In this document: positions 28,174 to 37,387 of the stretch, piece by piece | How the letters are laid out: each line of letters begins with the position of its first letter | Position numbering within the stretch: position 1 is the first letter of the stretch | From: Polyangiaceae bacterium | GTDB taxonomy: Bacteria; Myxococcota_A; Polyangia; Polyangiales; Polyangiaceae | Assembly: GCA_013214025.1 (NCBI GenBank) | Contig: JABSRN010000006.1 | Coordinates: forward strand, 31,491-95,490 | Length of the DNA: 64,000 nt | Reading direction: 5' to 3' | Notes under the pieces: model-generated | Databases searched by the model: none | The model's input: the letters and a program-made list of their open reading frames with translations, nothing else | Told to the model about the DNA's origin: nothing | Translations under genes and position numbers: made by a program

Positions 28174-30384
28174 CTAAATGTCATCCGGGGTGAAGGCCTT
28201 TTTGGCGGCCTTGGGCTTCGCCTTCCGTTTGGGCCGTTTCTTAGGCGCTTTTCTCGTGACGGGTCGGGGGGGCCTGGGGGCCTGGGGAACTACCACCGGC
28301 TTCACTGGCTGAGCCTCAGGCTCCACCTCGGCGGGCTCATTTTCTACCTCCGCGCTCATCGCCGGCGCGGGACTGTCCGGTCCAACCGTGTTGGCGCTCG
28401 GGGCCGACTCGACACTCGGCTCGGGCACCTCGGGGACTTTCAACTCGGGCTCGTTTGCGGCAACGGGGGCGTCTGCCGAAGCCGCGGTCGCTGTTGACGT
28501 CGTCTCAGTCTTAATTGAGGTGGTGTCGGATGATGCCCACCACACAGCAGCGAAAACCATCAGGGAACCGACAGCTGCCGCTATCCAAATGACGGGTGGG
28601 CCTTCCCCCCGGGGGCCCGACGATGCCCCCCCGCCAGGTGGAATGGCCGCTGCCCCTGCCTGCCCGCCAGGCAGGGCGTCGGAGGGGGCGTACACCCTAC
28701 CGAACGCACGTTTTGGCGCCGGAGCATGAGAAATACGATCTTCGAAAGATGGGACTCCCGCAGCGTCAGACGCCTCCACCGACGGCTGAACTCCCGTGGG
28801 TGCGGCCTCAGGAAATGCACTGGGCACCTCGGACACATCGACGGGAATTTCGATCGTGCCCGACAACACCGGCGGCGGAACGGCAAAATCTGGCGCGCTC
28901 GCCAGTGCCGCTGTCTCTTCGAAGGAGATCTGTTCCGGTTCTGGCTCCGGCTCCGGCATCGGCTCCGGCATCGGCGTCTTTTCGACCGCGACGCTAGTTT
29001 TGTTAGCCTCCGCAGCGGCGGCGCCATCCGTAACGGCCGGCTTCTCCACCGACGCCTTCGGCGCGGGGGCGACCAGACCCGCCAGCAGAGCGTCCTGGGG
29101 CATACGAACCGTCTGTTCCTCCTCGGTCCGATGCCCTCCACTGCGCTCCGCCGGAACAAGCGGTGCCGGACCTGTTTTTTTTACGCCCGATGCTGCCACC
29201 GACGGTGCCTGGGGCGTCACCGCCGATGGTGTCTCGGTGGAGAACGCAGGCTTGTGAAGATCAATCCTGGGAATCGATGGCGCACGCTTCCGAATCGGCG
29301 CCGCTGGCTTCGCTTCGGTACCTACCTTGGGCGTCGGCTTGTTGAGAACCGGGGGCGCCATACCCAGCATGGTGCGCTGAACTTTTCTGGGTACGCGCCG
29401 TCCGGCACCAGCGCCCGGAAGTGAACTCCGCGTCTTTGCCTTCAAGGCATGGGCCAATTGGTCTCTGCGATTTTCCAAGGGCCGAGCACAGAGTTCGGCG
29501 ACATACGCGCCAAGCTCGTCTCTGCCGGGCAGCGCTTCACCCAAAGCCAACAGCGCGTCGGCAAACTCATCCAGCGTCGCGTAGCGATCCGTGGGATCTC
29601 GCTGCAGTGCCTTGTCGACTATGTCTGCGAGTTCCGGACGAATCGTCGCCCCATCCTTCCGCTTCAGGCTGTCTGCACGGGGGATCTTGGCGCCCAATAC
29701 CTTCTGCCCCACCGCTCGTGCCGAACCGATAAACAAGCGGCGCGTAGTGAGTAGCTCCCAGAGCAGGATCCCGACAGAGAACACATCCGAAGTCTCCGTC
29801 GCTTCTTTGTTACCACCAATTGTTTCTGGTGACGAATAGGCGATCATCTCCGCGCTCGCACCGACGCTTTCGAATTTCGTGGCGGCACTGGACACCACAA
29901 CGTCGAACAGCCGGACGCCTCCGTCCGTGCCCAACAACACACTGTCGGGACTGACCCCCCCATGGCAGAGCTGCTCAGCCAACACGGCCTTGAGCGCATC
30001 GATTATGTCCAAACTGATACGCAGCACGGCCTCCACCGTCGGCGGCATCCGCCTCACTCCGCCAAGCAACTGAACCTGACGCAAGCCTTCGCACTCCATG
30101 TGTGGGCTCACCAAACCGATGCAGCCATCGCCTTGCACGCACTCGAGCACGGACGCTACTGACGGGTGGACGATACCACTCGCCTGCTCCGCCAGCTCCA
30201 AAAAGCGGGGAACATCGGCGCCATCTGGAATCGCCAACATCCGCAGCAACACCGGTGAGCCCGTTGGGTCCAGTGCGGCGTACAGGGACCCCATCGGGCT
30301 CTTGGCGACTTCGCTGACTAGAGCGTACTCATCGATGGTCGGGGCAGAACTTGACATACTATCGCTGGGACCTGCGGCCAGCAT
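28174..30384 (-). CDS. Membrane pseudokinase with long Pro/Ala/Glu linker
   Basis: 736 residues from the ATG at 30384, which has a GGGAGAG site; an ATG at 30357 is a weaker alternative. Residues 18-290 follow the Ser/Thr kinase fold, but every catalytic motif is altered: VAIK reads 'VLLRM', HRDxKPxxN reads 'HGGVSPDSVL' (141-150) and DFG reads 'LFDV' (159-162). 'YSSPETIGG' and 'DVFSVGILLWELLT' keep the structural lobe. A long linker includes Pro-Glu-Pro-Met repeats. One membrane helix ('VIWIAAAVGSLMVFAAVWW', about 600-620) and an outer Pro/Lys tail ending 'AKKAFTPDDI' follow. Likely a scaffold or sensor. Divergent from the pseudo-receiver gene. Confidence 0.85.
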   Translation of the reverse strand: MLAAGPSDSMSSSAPTIDEYALVSEVAKSPMGSLYAALDPTGSPVLLRMLAIPDGADVPRFLELAEQASGIVHPSVASVLECVQGDGCIGLVSPHMECEGLRQVQLLGGVRRMPPTVEAVLRISLDIIDALKAVLAEQLCHGGVSPDSVLLGTDGGVRLFDVVVSSAATKFESVGASAEMIAYSSPETIGGNKEATETSDVFSVGILLWELLTTRRLFIGSARAVGQKVLGAKIPRADSLKRKDGATIRPELADIVDKALQRDPTDRYATLDEFADALLALGEALPGRDELGAYVAELCARPLENRRDQLAHALKAKTRSSLPGAGAGRRVPRKVQRTMLGMAPPVLNKPTPKVGTEAKPAAPIRKRAPSIPRIDLHKPAFSTETPSAVTPQAPSVAASGVKKTGPAPLVPAERSGGHRTEEEQTVRMPQDALLAGLVAPAPKASVEKPAVTDGAAAAEANKTSVAVEKTPMPEPMPEPEPEPEQISFEETAALASAPDFAVPPPVLSGTIEIPVDVSEVPSAFPEAAPTGVQPSVEASDAAGVPSFEDRISHAPAPKRAFGRVYAPSDALPGGQAGAAAIPPGGGASSGPRGEGPPVIWIAAAVGSLMVFAAVWWASSDTTSIKTETTSTATAASADAPVAANEPELKVPEVPEPSVESAPSANTVGPDSPAPAMSAEVENEPAEVEPEAQPVKPVVVPQAPRPPRPVTRKAPKKRPKRKAKPKAAKKAFTPDDI

Positions 30385-30568
30385 AATGGGTCGTCTCTCC
30401 CCGGGCAAAACGTGCCCAATTCGGAGCCCCATCCGACCCCGCAAGCGCATGCCGAACCGGACAGTCCCCAGCCAATCGACTCGCCGGCCTACACATGCCC
30501 GGGTGTCGAACCGCGAAAACTCCGGGAGTTCTTCACCAAACGCCAGGCACACGCCATGATGTCGACTT

Positions 30569-33166
30569 ATGGCAGTTAGTCGGCGGCCGCCCCCCAGACA
30601 CCCAACGGACACCTCCGGCTCTCAGACACCAGAGTCCGAGCCAGCGGTGCTGTTGGTGGGAGCCGACAGGGCGTTCCACGACGCATTGGCCGCGGCCCTC
30701 TCCAACTACAACGTGTTCGTCGAAAACGTGGAAACCGACGCTGTGTACGAATGCGCGCAGGCTGCGGCTCCCGATCTGATTTTGCTGATGGGGGATTCCG
30801 CACTCGGCGGTGGGACCCAGGCTCTCCAACTGCTGTCCGGTTCGCCCCAGACCTCGGTGATCCCGGTCGCCATCCTCGCGGATGACGCTGCGTTGGCAGA
30901 ACGACTCAAGGCATTTCGACACGGCGCGACCGCCGTTATACCGCTCACCGCCTCGGTGGATGCGATCGCGGTCGAGATCGCTCACTTGGCGAGAGAAATC
31001 CCGGACCGCGACGGTACGACGACGGGGCAGCTCGGCGATACCACCCTCGATGAGCTCGTTCGCGCTCTAACAACCGAGCTGCGAAGCGGAATCTTGTCAG
31101 TGCGCGGCGGCGCAACCAGCGATGAAGAAGCGATCCGCCTCGTTCTGGGCGGCGGCCGACCTCTTGCCCAAACCATCGACGAATTTGTTTCCCAGCTGCG
31201 TGAGCACGTCGTTCACGCGGAACCGCTGCATTACGAATTTGACGAACGCGCTGGGGGAACGGTCCAGTTCTTGGGCGGCGATAGTCTGGCACCACCAGGG
31301 GCCCCCGAGGACGTCGCGGGACTGCGACTTTTGATCGCGGACAAGAACTCCGGCCGAGCTGATGCCGTTGCGCAGGCGCTGAGGTCTCACGACATTGAGG
31401 CGACCGTCACGGACTTCGATGTGAACGAGGCCCGGGTGTCCCGGCTCCGCCAAGTCGATCCGGCGATTCTCCTGATATCCGACGAAGATCTGCGCGGGGA
31501 TGGCTATGCGTTGGTGCGTCTGATGCGCCAGGACACACGATTGCGATGGGCATCACTATTGGTCGTACCCTGGGATGAAGTCTGGCCCGAAGACACGAAC
31601 GTACCCCACGTAGATGAAATGCTGGCAACGTTGGCAACGTTGGCCGAGCCCGAACATAGTATCCGGGACCGCATCCGCTCGGGACTAGCCTTTGACACCC
31701 GACTGGAAGTGACCGGCCCCGCTCGGATGCTAAGAGCGCTGATGAGATCTCCGCACATGTTGCGCGTCAGTGTGTTCAACACGCGAGCCTACGTGCAGGT
31801 CGACATTTCTGACGAGTTGGTCGTGGGCGCCAACGGCGAAATCCAAGGCGACGACCCGTTCTCCACGGAAGGAATCGAGGCGCTGTCTACATTGCTGGTG
31901 CTCGGATCCGGACGCGTGCATATCGAGAAAATCACTCACGCCCAATCCGCCAACGTCATGGCGACCATCGCAGTCGCGCTGACCCAATCGGAGGGTTCCC
32001 CGCCGCCATTAGCCCCCTCAATCCCAGCGCCGTCTGGCACCCTTCCCCCGCCGCCGATAGCCACCCAGGCGGAACCAGCGGGCAGCAACCCCCTTGCTAC
32101 TGTGACAACGGCAGCAACCCCCAAGGCAAAGCTAATCGCCATCGCCGTTATCGCGTCAGCACTGTGTCTGGTGCTGGGCATCGTGCTGACCCGAGGCGGC
32201 GATTCTGCAAGCGTTGTCGCATCTGTTAATTCGACGGCGACCGCCCCCCAGAAGGCCGAAGCCCGGCCGTGGCCGAGCCCCTCGGCCACGGCCGGTGATG
32301 AAGTCGCCCCTGGACCCGCCCCGTCGGCGCACGTGGAGGAAGCGGACGTGCCAGCGGAGCCGGAGGAACCCGCGGGCGATCCACCGGGAGCCGTCGCGGA
32401 ACTCACGAGCCGAGAAGTACAAAATATAGCCCCGTCATGCGAAACGTTGGTGGGGGCGGCATGGGAACTTCTGCTGCGCGGAAATCGGGAGGGCCAATCG
32501 ATTATCGAATTGCGCCTGGGCAGAAAAGCCATGGTCCGCGGAGACATTGGAGCCGCTCAGACAGCGTTCTGTCGAGCCTCTGCGATGGATCCCGCCAACC
32601 TCCCGGCGGTCAGCTCGCTCGTACGGCTTTTCATGCTGCAAGGAGATCTCGATCAGTCCCAGGACTGGGCGAAGATCGCGGCCAAACATCACCCAAGCTC
32701 CGTAGATACGCAGGTCTTGCTCGGTGATACACTCGCGCGGGTCGGCAAGCTCGATGAAGCGCGCGCGCTGTGGATGACGGCCGCTAAATTGGAGGCCGAC
32801 AACAGCAAAGGCATCGAGCGCCTCGCTAACCGCTACCACCACGCGGGCACGCGCGCCTTGAAAGGCTCAGATTGGGCGCAGGCGGACCGTTTTTTTCGGC
32901 GTTGTGTGATCCTCCGTCCGGAATGGCCGGACGCCGCCACCGGGCTCGCCGAAGCACTGTTTCGTGCCCAGCAAAACGCATCGGCCTTGGGTTGGATGCG
33001 GAGGGCGTTGGGCCTGGGGGCGCTGGACGCCAACACACAGGTTCTCTACGGAGATATTCTAATCAAAAATGCTGAAAACGATGAGGCAGTCAAGGCTTGG
33101 CAAATCGCACTCTCACTTGACCCAACCCATAAGAAAGCAAGACGCCGGCTCGCTCAATCGCGCTAA
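30569..33166 (+). CDS. Double pseudo-receiver, DUF4388-like, transmembrane, TPR protein
   Basis: 865 residues. Domain order: a receiver-like fold (25-150), a DUF4388/PATAN-like region (150-255), a second receiver-like fold (260-360), a second DUF4388-like region (370-465), a Pro linker, one membrane helix near 520-542, an acidic Ala/Pro linker, and TPR-type repeats from about 640 to the end. In both receivers the phospho-acceptor Asp is absent: 'DLILLMGDS' and 'AILLISDED' have Met and Ser at its place. The protein therefore probably does not take a phosphoryl group. It sits 184 bases from the divergent pseudokinase, which shares the one-helix, long-linker plan. Confidence 0.8.
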   Translation: MAVSRRPPPRHPTDTSGSQTPESEPAVLLVGADRAFHDALAAALSNYNVFVENVETDAVYECAQAAAPDLILLMGDSALGGGTQALQLLSGSPQTSVIPVAILADDAALAERLKAFRHGATAVIPLTASVDAIAVEIAHLAREIPDRDGTTTGQLGDTTLDELVRALTTELRSGILSVRGGATSDEEAIRLVLGGGRPLAQTIDEFVSQLREHVVHAEPLHYEFDERAGGTVQFLGGDSLAPPGAPEDVAGLRLLIADKNSGRADAVAQALRSHDIEATVTDFDVNEARVSRLRQVDPAILLISDEDLRGDGYALVRLMRQDTRLRWASLLVVPWDEVWPEDTNVPHVDEMLATLATLAEPEHSIRDRIRSGLAFDTRLEVTGPARMLRALMRSPHMLRVSVFNTRAYVQVDISDELVVGANGEIQGDDPFSTEGIEALSTLLVLGSGRVHIEKITHAQSANVMATIAVALTQSEGSPPPLAPSIPAPSGTLPPPPIATQAEPAGSNPLATVTTAATPKAKLIAIAVIASALCLVLGIVLTRGGDSASVVASVNSTATAPQKAEARPWPSPSATAGDEVAPGPAPSAHVEEADVPAEPEEPAGDPPGAVAELTSREVQNIAPSCETLVGAAWELLLRGNREGQSIIELRLGRKAMVRGDIGAAQTAFCRASAMDPANLPAVSSLVRLFMLQGDLDQSQDWAKIAAKHHPSSVDTQVLLGDTLARVGKLDEARALWMTAAKLEADNSKGIERLANRYHHAGTRALKGSDWAQADRFFRRCVILRPEWPDAATGLAEALFRAQQNASALGWMRRALGLGALDANTQVLYGDILIKNAENDEAVKAWQIALSLDPTHKKARRRLAQSR

Positions 33167-33187
33167 GGCTCCGAATCATCAAGCCGC

Positions 33188-33565
33188 TTAGGCGGCTTCG
33201 GTTAGCTTGGCCACCGTCTTTATCAGAAACTCCGGTAAGAATGGCTTCACGAGCCACCCCTGGGCGCCAAGTCTGCGCGCCTTTCTCACCCGTTCCGGAT
33301 CTCCGACGGTGCTGAGCACAACAATCGGCAGCGACGCAATCCGCTCATCGGCATTGCCTCGGACCTTTTCGATTAGCCCCAGCCCATCCATCCGAGGCAT
33401 ATTGATATCGCAGATCACCAGATCGATATTTTTCTCGGAACCGATCTGCGCCACACCGTCAAAGCCATCTACAGCTTCAATGACTGAGTAGCCACAGTCC
33501 TCAAGTGTGACGCGAATCTGAGCCCGCACCACGGCGGAATCATCGACTACCAGCACATTCTTCAT
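33188..33565 (-). CDS. CheY-like single-domain response regulator
   Basis: 125 residues, one receiver domain. It keeps the acidic pair Asp8-Asp9 ('LVVDDS'), the phospho-acceptor Asp53 ('LVICDINMPRMDG'), Thr/Ser near 'VVLSTVG' and Lys in 'GWLVKPF'. It should be a functional phosphoryl switch without an output domain. The start overlaps the stop of the CheX-like gene (ATGA), so the two are co-translated. Confidence 0.9.
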   Translation of the reverse strand: MKNVLVVDDSAVVRAQIRVTLEDCGYSVIEAVDGFDGVAQIGSEKNIDLVICDINMPRMDGLGLIEKVRGNADERIASLPIVVLSTVGDPERVRKARRLGAQGWLVKPFLPEFLIKTVAKLTEAA

Positions 33566-34203
33566 TCCATTTCTCCGTCATCAGCGTCAAACAACAGAGC
33601 CCCGCCGGGAGACAAGCTAAAACGCTTATCTGTTTGCATAGGGCCCCCCACAAAGTTTTCTAATACTCGGATGTCTACGCTCACGTATACATCCCCAACA
33701 TCAGCCCGCACCCGCTTCCACCGCGGGCGTTCCACCGGCCGAAAATGCAAGTCCGTACCAACGACAACAGTCGGACTCGTCAAACACAGCGGGTAGCCGT
33801 TGATCGCGAGCCGCGTGATCGCATATCCCAATACGCGATTGCAAAACTCAGCCCACCATTCTCGGGGCGAGGCGTCGACTTGCACTAAGGCTCCGGGCCG
33901 AGTGGCGCGCACCACCTCCAGATCCGCACACACCGTCAGGGAGCCGCGGGTCGCATCTCCGACGAAGCCAATGAACCCCGCGCAGCTGCTGTCATCAAGC
34001 GCTGGAGTCGTCTCATTCGCGCTAATAGCGCTGTCGTCGCACCCGAGGATGATACATGTGCCCCAGGCCACCGCGTCGAGAGACGCCTGAACAAATGCCT
34101 CCGCCTCGCCCGCAGGATCTTTCGGTTCGCTCACCATCCCGTCGAGCATGTGCTGATGGGACCAGAAAGACTCGCACCCACCCGAATGTTCTCCACTCCC
34201 CAT
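33562..34203 (-). CDS. CheX-like chemotaxis phosphatase
   Basis: 213 residues from the ATG at 34203; a tandem GTG at 34233 is an alternative start and neither has an ideal ribosome-binding site. The core 'CAGFIGFVGDATRGSLTVCA' and 'WWAEFCNRVLGYAITRL' match CheX, where an E-x2-N helix dephosphorylates CheY. Here the helix reads E-F-C-N, keeping both catalytic residues. Pairing with the overlapping CheY gene supports a phosphatase/regulator pair. The N-terminal 40 residues are poorly conserved. Confidence 0.75.
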   Translation of the reverse strand: MGSGEHSGGCESFWSHQHMLDGMVSEPKDPAGEAEAFVQASLDAVAWGTCIILGCDDSAISANETTPALDDSSCAGFIGFVGDATRGSLTVCADLEVVRATRPGALVQVDASPREWWAEFCNRVLGYAITRLAINGYPLCLTSPTVVVGTDLHFRPVERPRWKRVRADVGDVYVSVDIRVLENFVGGPMQTDKRFSLSPGGALLFDADDGEME

Positions 34204-34279
34204 ACTCTCCTTAACGGCCTCAGACGACACCACATTAGGGGCGCAATTTAAAAACGTGCCAGCCCCGCGTCGTGCCGTT

Positions 34280-34432
34280 TTAGGCGATCATTTTGTGAAC
34301 CCACTTACCTACCGAGGAAGCCAACACCTCCCGCTTGAAAGGCTTAGTCATATCGTCATCCATACCCGCTTCGAGACAGATCTCCGGATCTCCCTGCATG
34401 GCGTTTGCAATCAACGCAACAATCAAAATGCT
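34280..34432 (-). pseudogene. Remnant: C-terminal end of a receiver domain
   Basis: In this frame about 50 codons read 'ILIVALIANAMQGDPE', 'LEAGMDDDMTKPFKREVL' and 'VGKWVHKMIA', which is plainly the last part of a receiver domain of the hybrid-kinase type. Upstream of about 34432 the resemblance stops abruptly and the sequence instead belongs to the chemoreceptor remnant on the other strand. The first two thirds of the domain, and any kinase, are missing. Confidence 0.75.
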
Positions 34433-35235
34433 ACGACGAAGAACCGGACGCAATCGACACCGAATCGGAATCAGACGTCGCTGCCTCAGCCGACAGCATT
34501 CAGGCGACGCCTCCCGACTCTTCCCCCCCGGCGGCTCTGCGGGATGCGGTTTCAGTTCTCCTTGAAGATCTCGCACCGGCGGTGCTGGAGCGCATTCAGC
34601 GGGTGAACGAAATGACCGAGTGCGAGGTGCTAGCCGCTAGTAACGCTCTGCAAGCCGTAGCGAACGAGGCTCGCGCCCATATCGACGATACCAAGCAGTG
34701 TCTGGGACAAATAGTCGGCGGCGCTGATGTGACCGCGCTCATCAGCGAACAAACGAGGCGACGTCGCCATATCTGAGCGCAATGGAGAACGTAGTCGACG
34801 AGCAGAAATCGTCAGTTGATCACGCCTTGGGTCTGTCGAGCCGAATCGAAGAATTGAGGAAACAGATCGGCAATATTCAATTTCAGTCCCGGCTGCTGGC
34901 GCTCAACGCGAACGTCGAGGCGGCGCATCTAAAGAAGGGCGGAGCCGCCTTCCATGCCATCGCCAACGAAATGCGCCGACTGACGTCATCTATCGAGATC
35001 GCGAATTCGAATGTTGCCGAACTGACCATGTCGCTGCCTGCCATCGCTGCAAATCGCTGCAAATCGCTGCAAGCTGAAGGCAAACTCCGCCAGTTTTCGC
35101 TCCAACATCGAGACTAGCTTCACCGCCGTCGACGCCGCCACTCAATCGATGACGGAATCCGTCACCGCCTCCATGACCGCTGCCGACCGACGATTGGCCG
35201 CAGTGGTGGACGCCAGCCACGACGCGCCTGCGTGA
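34405..35235 (+). pseudogene. Broken methyl-accepting chemotaxis protein, cytoplasmic part
   Basis: Three frames together give a chemoreceptor signalling domain. The first (to 34776) carries a helical region ending 'TALISEQT'. The second (34782-35117) contains the hairpin tip 'QSRLLALNANVEAAHLKKGG' and 'IANEMRRLTSSI'. Near 35049-35080 a 10-base unit (AAATCGCTGC) is present three times in tandem and throws the frame; reading on in the next frame gives 'SNIETSFTAVDAATQSM' and a stop at 35233-35235. No membrane or ligand domain is present. The 5' end abuts the receiver remnant, so a rearrangement joined them. Confidence 0.75.
35050..35080 (+). repeat. 10-bp unit in tandem, frame-breaking
   Basis: AAATCGCTGC occurs as consecutive 10-base copies here, with a partial copy on the upstream side. 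Because 10 is not a multiple of 3, each extra copy shifts the reading frame, matching the frame change of the chemoreceptor remnant at this point. Confidence 0.8.
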
Positions 35236-35236
35236 C

Positions 35237-35881
35237 CTAGGCGACACCGATTCGTTCGCCCGCTGTGCCTTGGACGCCACGAAGGAAGAACCGAGCAATC
35301 TCGGGCGCATGTTGCCCTAGGGGCACACAACCTTTGTCTCTCAACCAGCGACGGAAATACGCATGGACGAGACCATGCAGAAGCAATGCGCTGGTCTCCG
35401 CCTCGACGCCGCCCAAATCAGCGGGTGTGGCGTTGTTTCCGAACCACATCTCGATCGCCGCGATGTATCCATCGTGTCCGCGTTTGGGCTTTCGACCGGC
35501 ATCGCGGGGAGCGGCTTCTTCGCCAGAGGCCAGGCTCATCAGGAAAACGAAGGCATCTTTGCGGGAGTCCGCGACGCTGAGCGTGTTGGTCAGCAACGTC
35601 GTGAGTTTCTCTTCGAAAGTCCCCGAGTGATGTGAGTCAAAGTGGGAGAATGTCTCCTCGACGATCACGGTTCGCAGAGCTTGGTAGATCGCCACCTTAC
35701 TCTCGAAGTAAGTGTACAGCGACGCGGCGGTGAAACCGGCCTCCTTCGCGATCTCCTGCATAGTCGCCGCGCGGTATCCTGACCGCGCGAAAGCAGCAGC
35801 AGCAGCGTTCAATATGTCTTCCCGGGCGGCTTCCACCTGACGGGCTTTTCGTCGTTGAGCTACGGTTTGTTGATCGGGCAT
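35237..35881 (-). CDS. TetR-family transcriptional regulator
   Basis: 214 residues from the ATG at 35881. The N-terminal helix-turn-helix is typical: 'ILNAAAAAFARSGYRAATMQ', 'EIAKEAGFTAASLYTYFESK'. The C-terminal ligand domain is variable and gives no clue to the inducer. It is divergent from the PiT transporter across 379 bases. Its stop is one base from the end of the chemoreceptor remnant. Its target is unknown. Confidence 0.88.
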   Translation of the reverse strand: MPDQQTVAQRRKARQVEAAREDILNAAAAAFARSGYRAATMQEIAKEAGFTAASLYTYFESKVAIYQALRTVIVEETFSHFDSHHSGTFEEKLTTLLTNTLSVADSRKDAFVFLMSLASGEEAAPRDAGRKPKRGHDGYIAAIEMWFGNNATPADLGGVEAETSALLLHGLVHAYFRRWLRDKGCVPLGQHAPEIARFFLRGVQGTAGERIGVA

Positions 35882-36260
35882 CGTATTCTCTCGCTCTGTA
35901 TTTCGGGGCGCCGAACGCTCGTTTACCATAACTTACACGAAGTCGCGAACAATAAAAATCGAGCTTAGCCAACTCACGAACCGGCACTCCACAAGCGGCC
36001 GGGAGACCGGCCTTGCCCGAATTCACCGCGTCGGTTGGGGCCATGGCGATCCCCAGCGCGTCAGTTACCCGATTCCACCGACAACGGGCGCAGGGGGCGC
36101 AGCCGATTGCGTCGGCATCTCGACCAGGCCCGACCGCCTTACGTAAATCTGCGACAAAACCCGGCATTTAATCGCTGTATCGCCAGATCGGCGGCAACGA
36201 CTCCCCGGCTCGGCAATCGGGGTAAGCTGAACGGTCCCGTCCGGCCTCTAAATATCACGC
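35882..36260. other. 379-base divergent intergenic region
   Basis: It lies between the tetR and PiT genes, which diverge. It begins AT-rich next to the tetR start and becomes GC-rich towards the transporter. No clear promoter, inverted repeat or small gene stood out. Confidence 0.4.
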
Positions 36261-37355
36261 GTGAACGATCTACTCCTGCTCTCTGTCTTGGCCTTGGCGT
36301 TCGTGAATGGCGCCAACGACAACATGAAGGGCGTGGCCACTTTGATTGGCTCCCGCTCGCTGAGTTATCAAAGCGGAGTCTTGTTAGCCACCCTCAGCAC
36401 GGTGCTTGGCTGCCTGGCATCCGGCATTCTCGCGACTTCTCTCCTTCATGCATTTTCTGGCAAGGGCTTGGTGCCCAGCGACTTTGTCACCACCAGTTTT
36501 CTCGCCGCCGTCGCGATTGCGGCGACCATCACCCTCGCCGCCGCCACCGTGATTGGCATGCCAGTCTCGACCACTCACGCCATCGTGGGCTCCCTGGTGG
36601 GCGCCGGCTGGCTCACCGCCGGTTCATCCCTCAACCTAACCGCTCTGGGCTGGGTATTCCTGTTCCCCTTGCTTCTCGGACCGGTGGCAGCATTGGTGAT
36701 GGCGTGGGGCCTCAGCTCTTGGGGCAGACGTCTCTCCGTGCGCTACCAAATCAAGATGTCGGACTGTCTGTGCCTCAACCGACAGCAATTGACGCCGGCG
36801 CCTGAGTCAGGCGCCACCACCGCAGAACGCCACTCCAGAGTGAGCGTCGTGCATCGCGACAGCTGTGCGCCAGGCTACGAAGGTTACGTCTGGGGCATCG
36901 AAGTCGAAAAATGCATCAAGAGCGCCCATTGTGTCGCCGGTGGCCTGGTCGGCTTCGCCCACGGACTCAACGATACGCCGAAACTGCTCGGATTGGTCGT
37001 CGGGGTATCCGCCCTCTCGCCGACCGCCGGGGTCTTCGGTGTCACCACCGCCATGGCCCTGGGCGGCCTCTTCGGCGCACGAAAGGTCGCGGAGACTCTC
37101 TCCAAAAAACTGACCGATATGACCCCAGGCCAGGGTGTGGCCGGAGGTTTTTCCACGGCGCTGTTGATGCTGGTCGCCTCTCCGCTGGGCCTCCCCATGT
37201 CGACCACCCACGTCAGCACCGGGTCCATCGTCGGCATCGGCATGTTCCGACAAAGCGTTCGTTGGCCCAAAACCTTCGCCGTACTCGGTGCGTGGATCGT
37301 GACCTTGCCTTTGGCGGCAGGTCTCGGCGCCCTTTTGGTCAAGTTGTTACCCTAA
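36261..37355 (+). CDS. PiT-family inorganic phosphate transporter
   Basis: 364 residues from a GTG, with about nine or ten membrane segments. The duplicated PiT signature is visible as 'FVNGANDNMKGVATL' near the N terminus and 'FAHGLNDTPKLLG' in the second half, each followed by 'GMPVSTTHAIVGS' or 'GLPMSTTHVSTGS'. A hydrophilic cytoplasmic loop lies between the halves. PiT proteins carry phosphate (or sulfate/divalent complexes) with a cation. The NMKG/TPKL variants of the signature place it away from E. coli PitA, so the exact ion is uncertain. Confidence 0.88.
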   Translation: MNDLLLLSVLALAFVNGANDNMKGVATLIGSRSLSYQSGVLLATLSTVLGCLASGILATSLLHAFSGKGLVPSDFVTTSFLAAVAIAATITLAAATVIGMPVSTTHAIVGSLVGAGWLTAGSSLNLTALGWVFLFPLLLGPVAALVMAWGLSSWGRRLSVRYQIKMSDCLCLNRQQLTPAPESGATTAERHSRVSVVHRDSCAPGYEGYVWGIEVEKCIKSAHCVAGGLVGFAHGLNDTPKLLGLVVGVSALSPTAGVFGVTTAMALGGLFGARKVAETLSKKLTDMTPGQGVAGGFSTALLMLVASPLGLPMSTTHVSTGSIVGIGMFRQSVRWPKTFAVLGAWIVTLPLAAGLGALLVKLLP

Positions 37356-37387
37356 AGATCCCCCAGCAACTCGCGGCGACAGTCGCT

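Noticed and set aside
36035..36805. 256-codon plus-strand open frame over the PiT start
   Set aside because: Out of frame with the clear PiT transporter and Arg/His/Pro-rich, as expected for a shadow.
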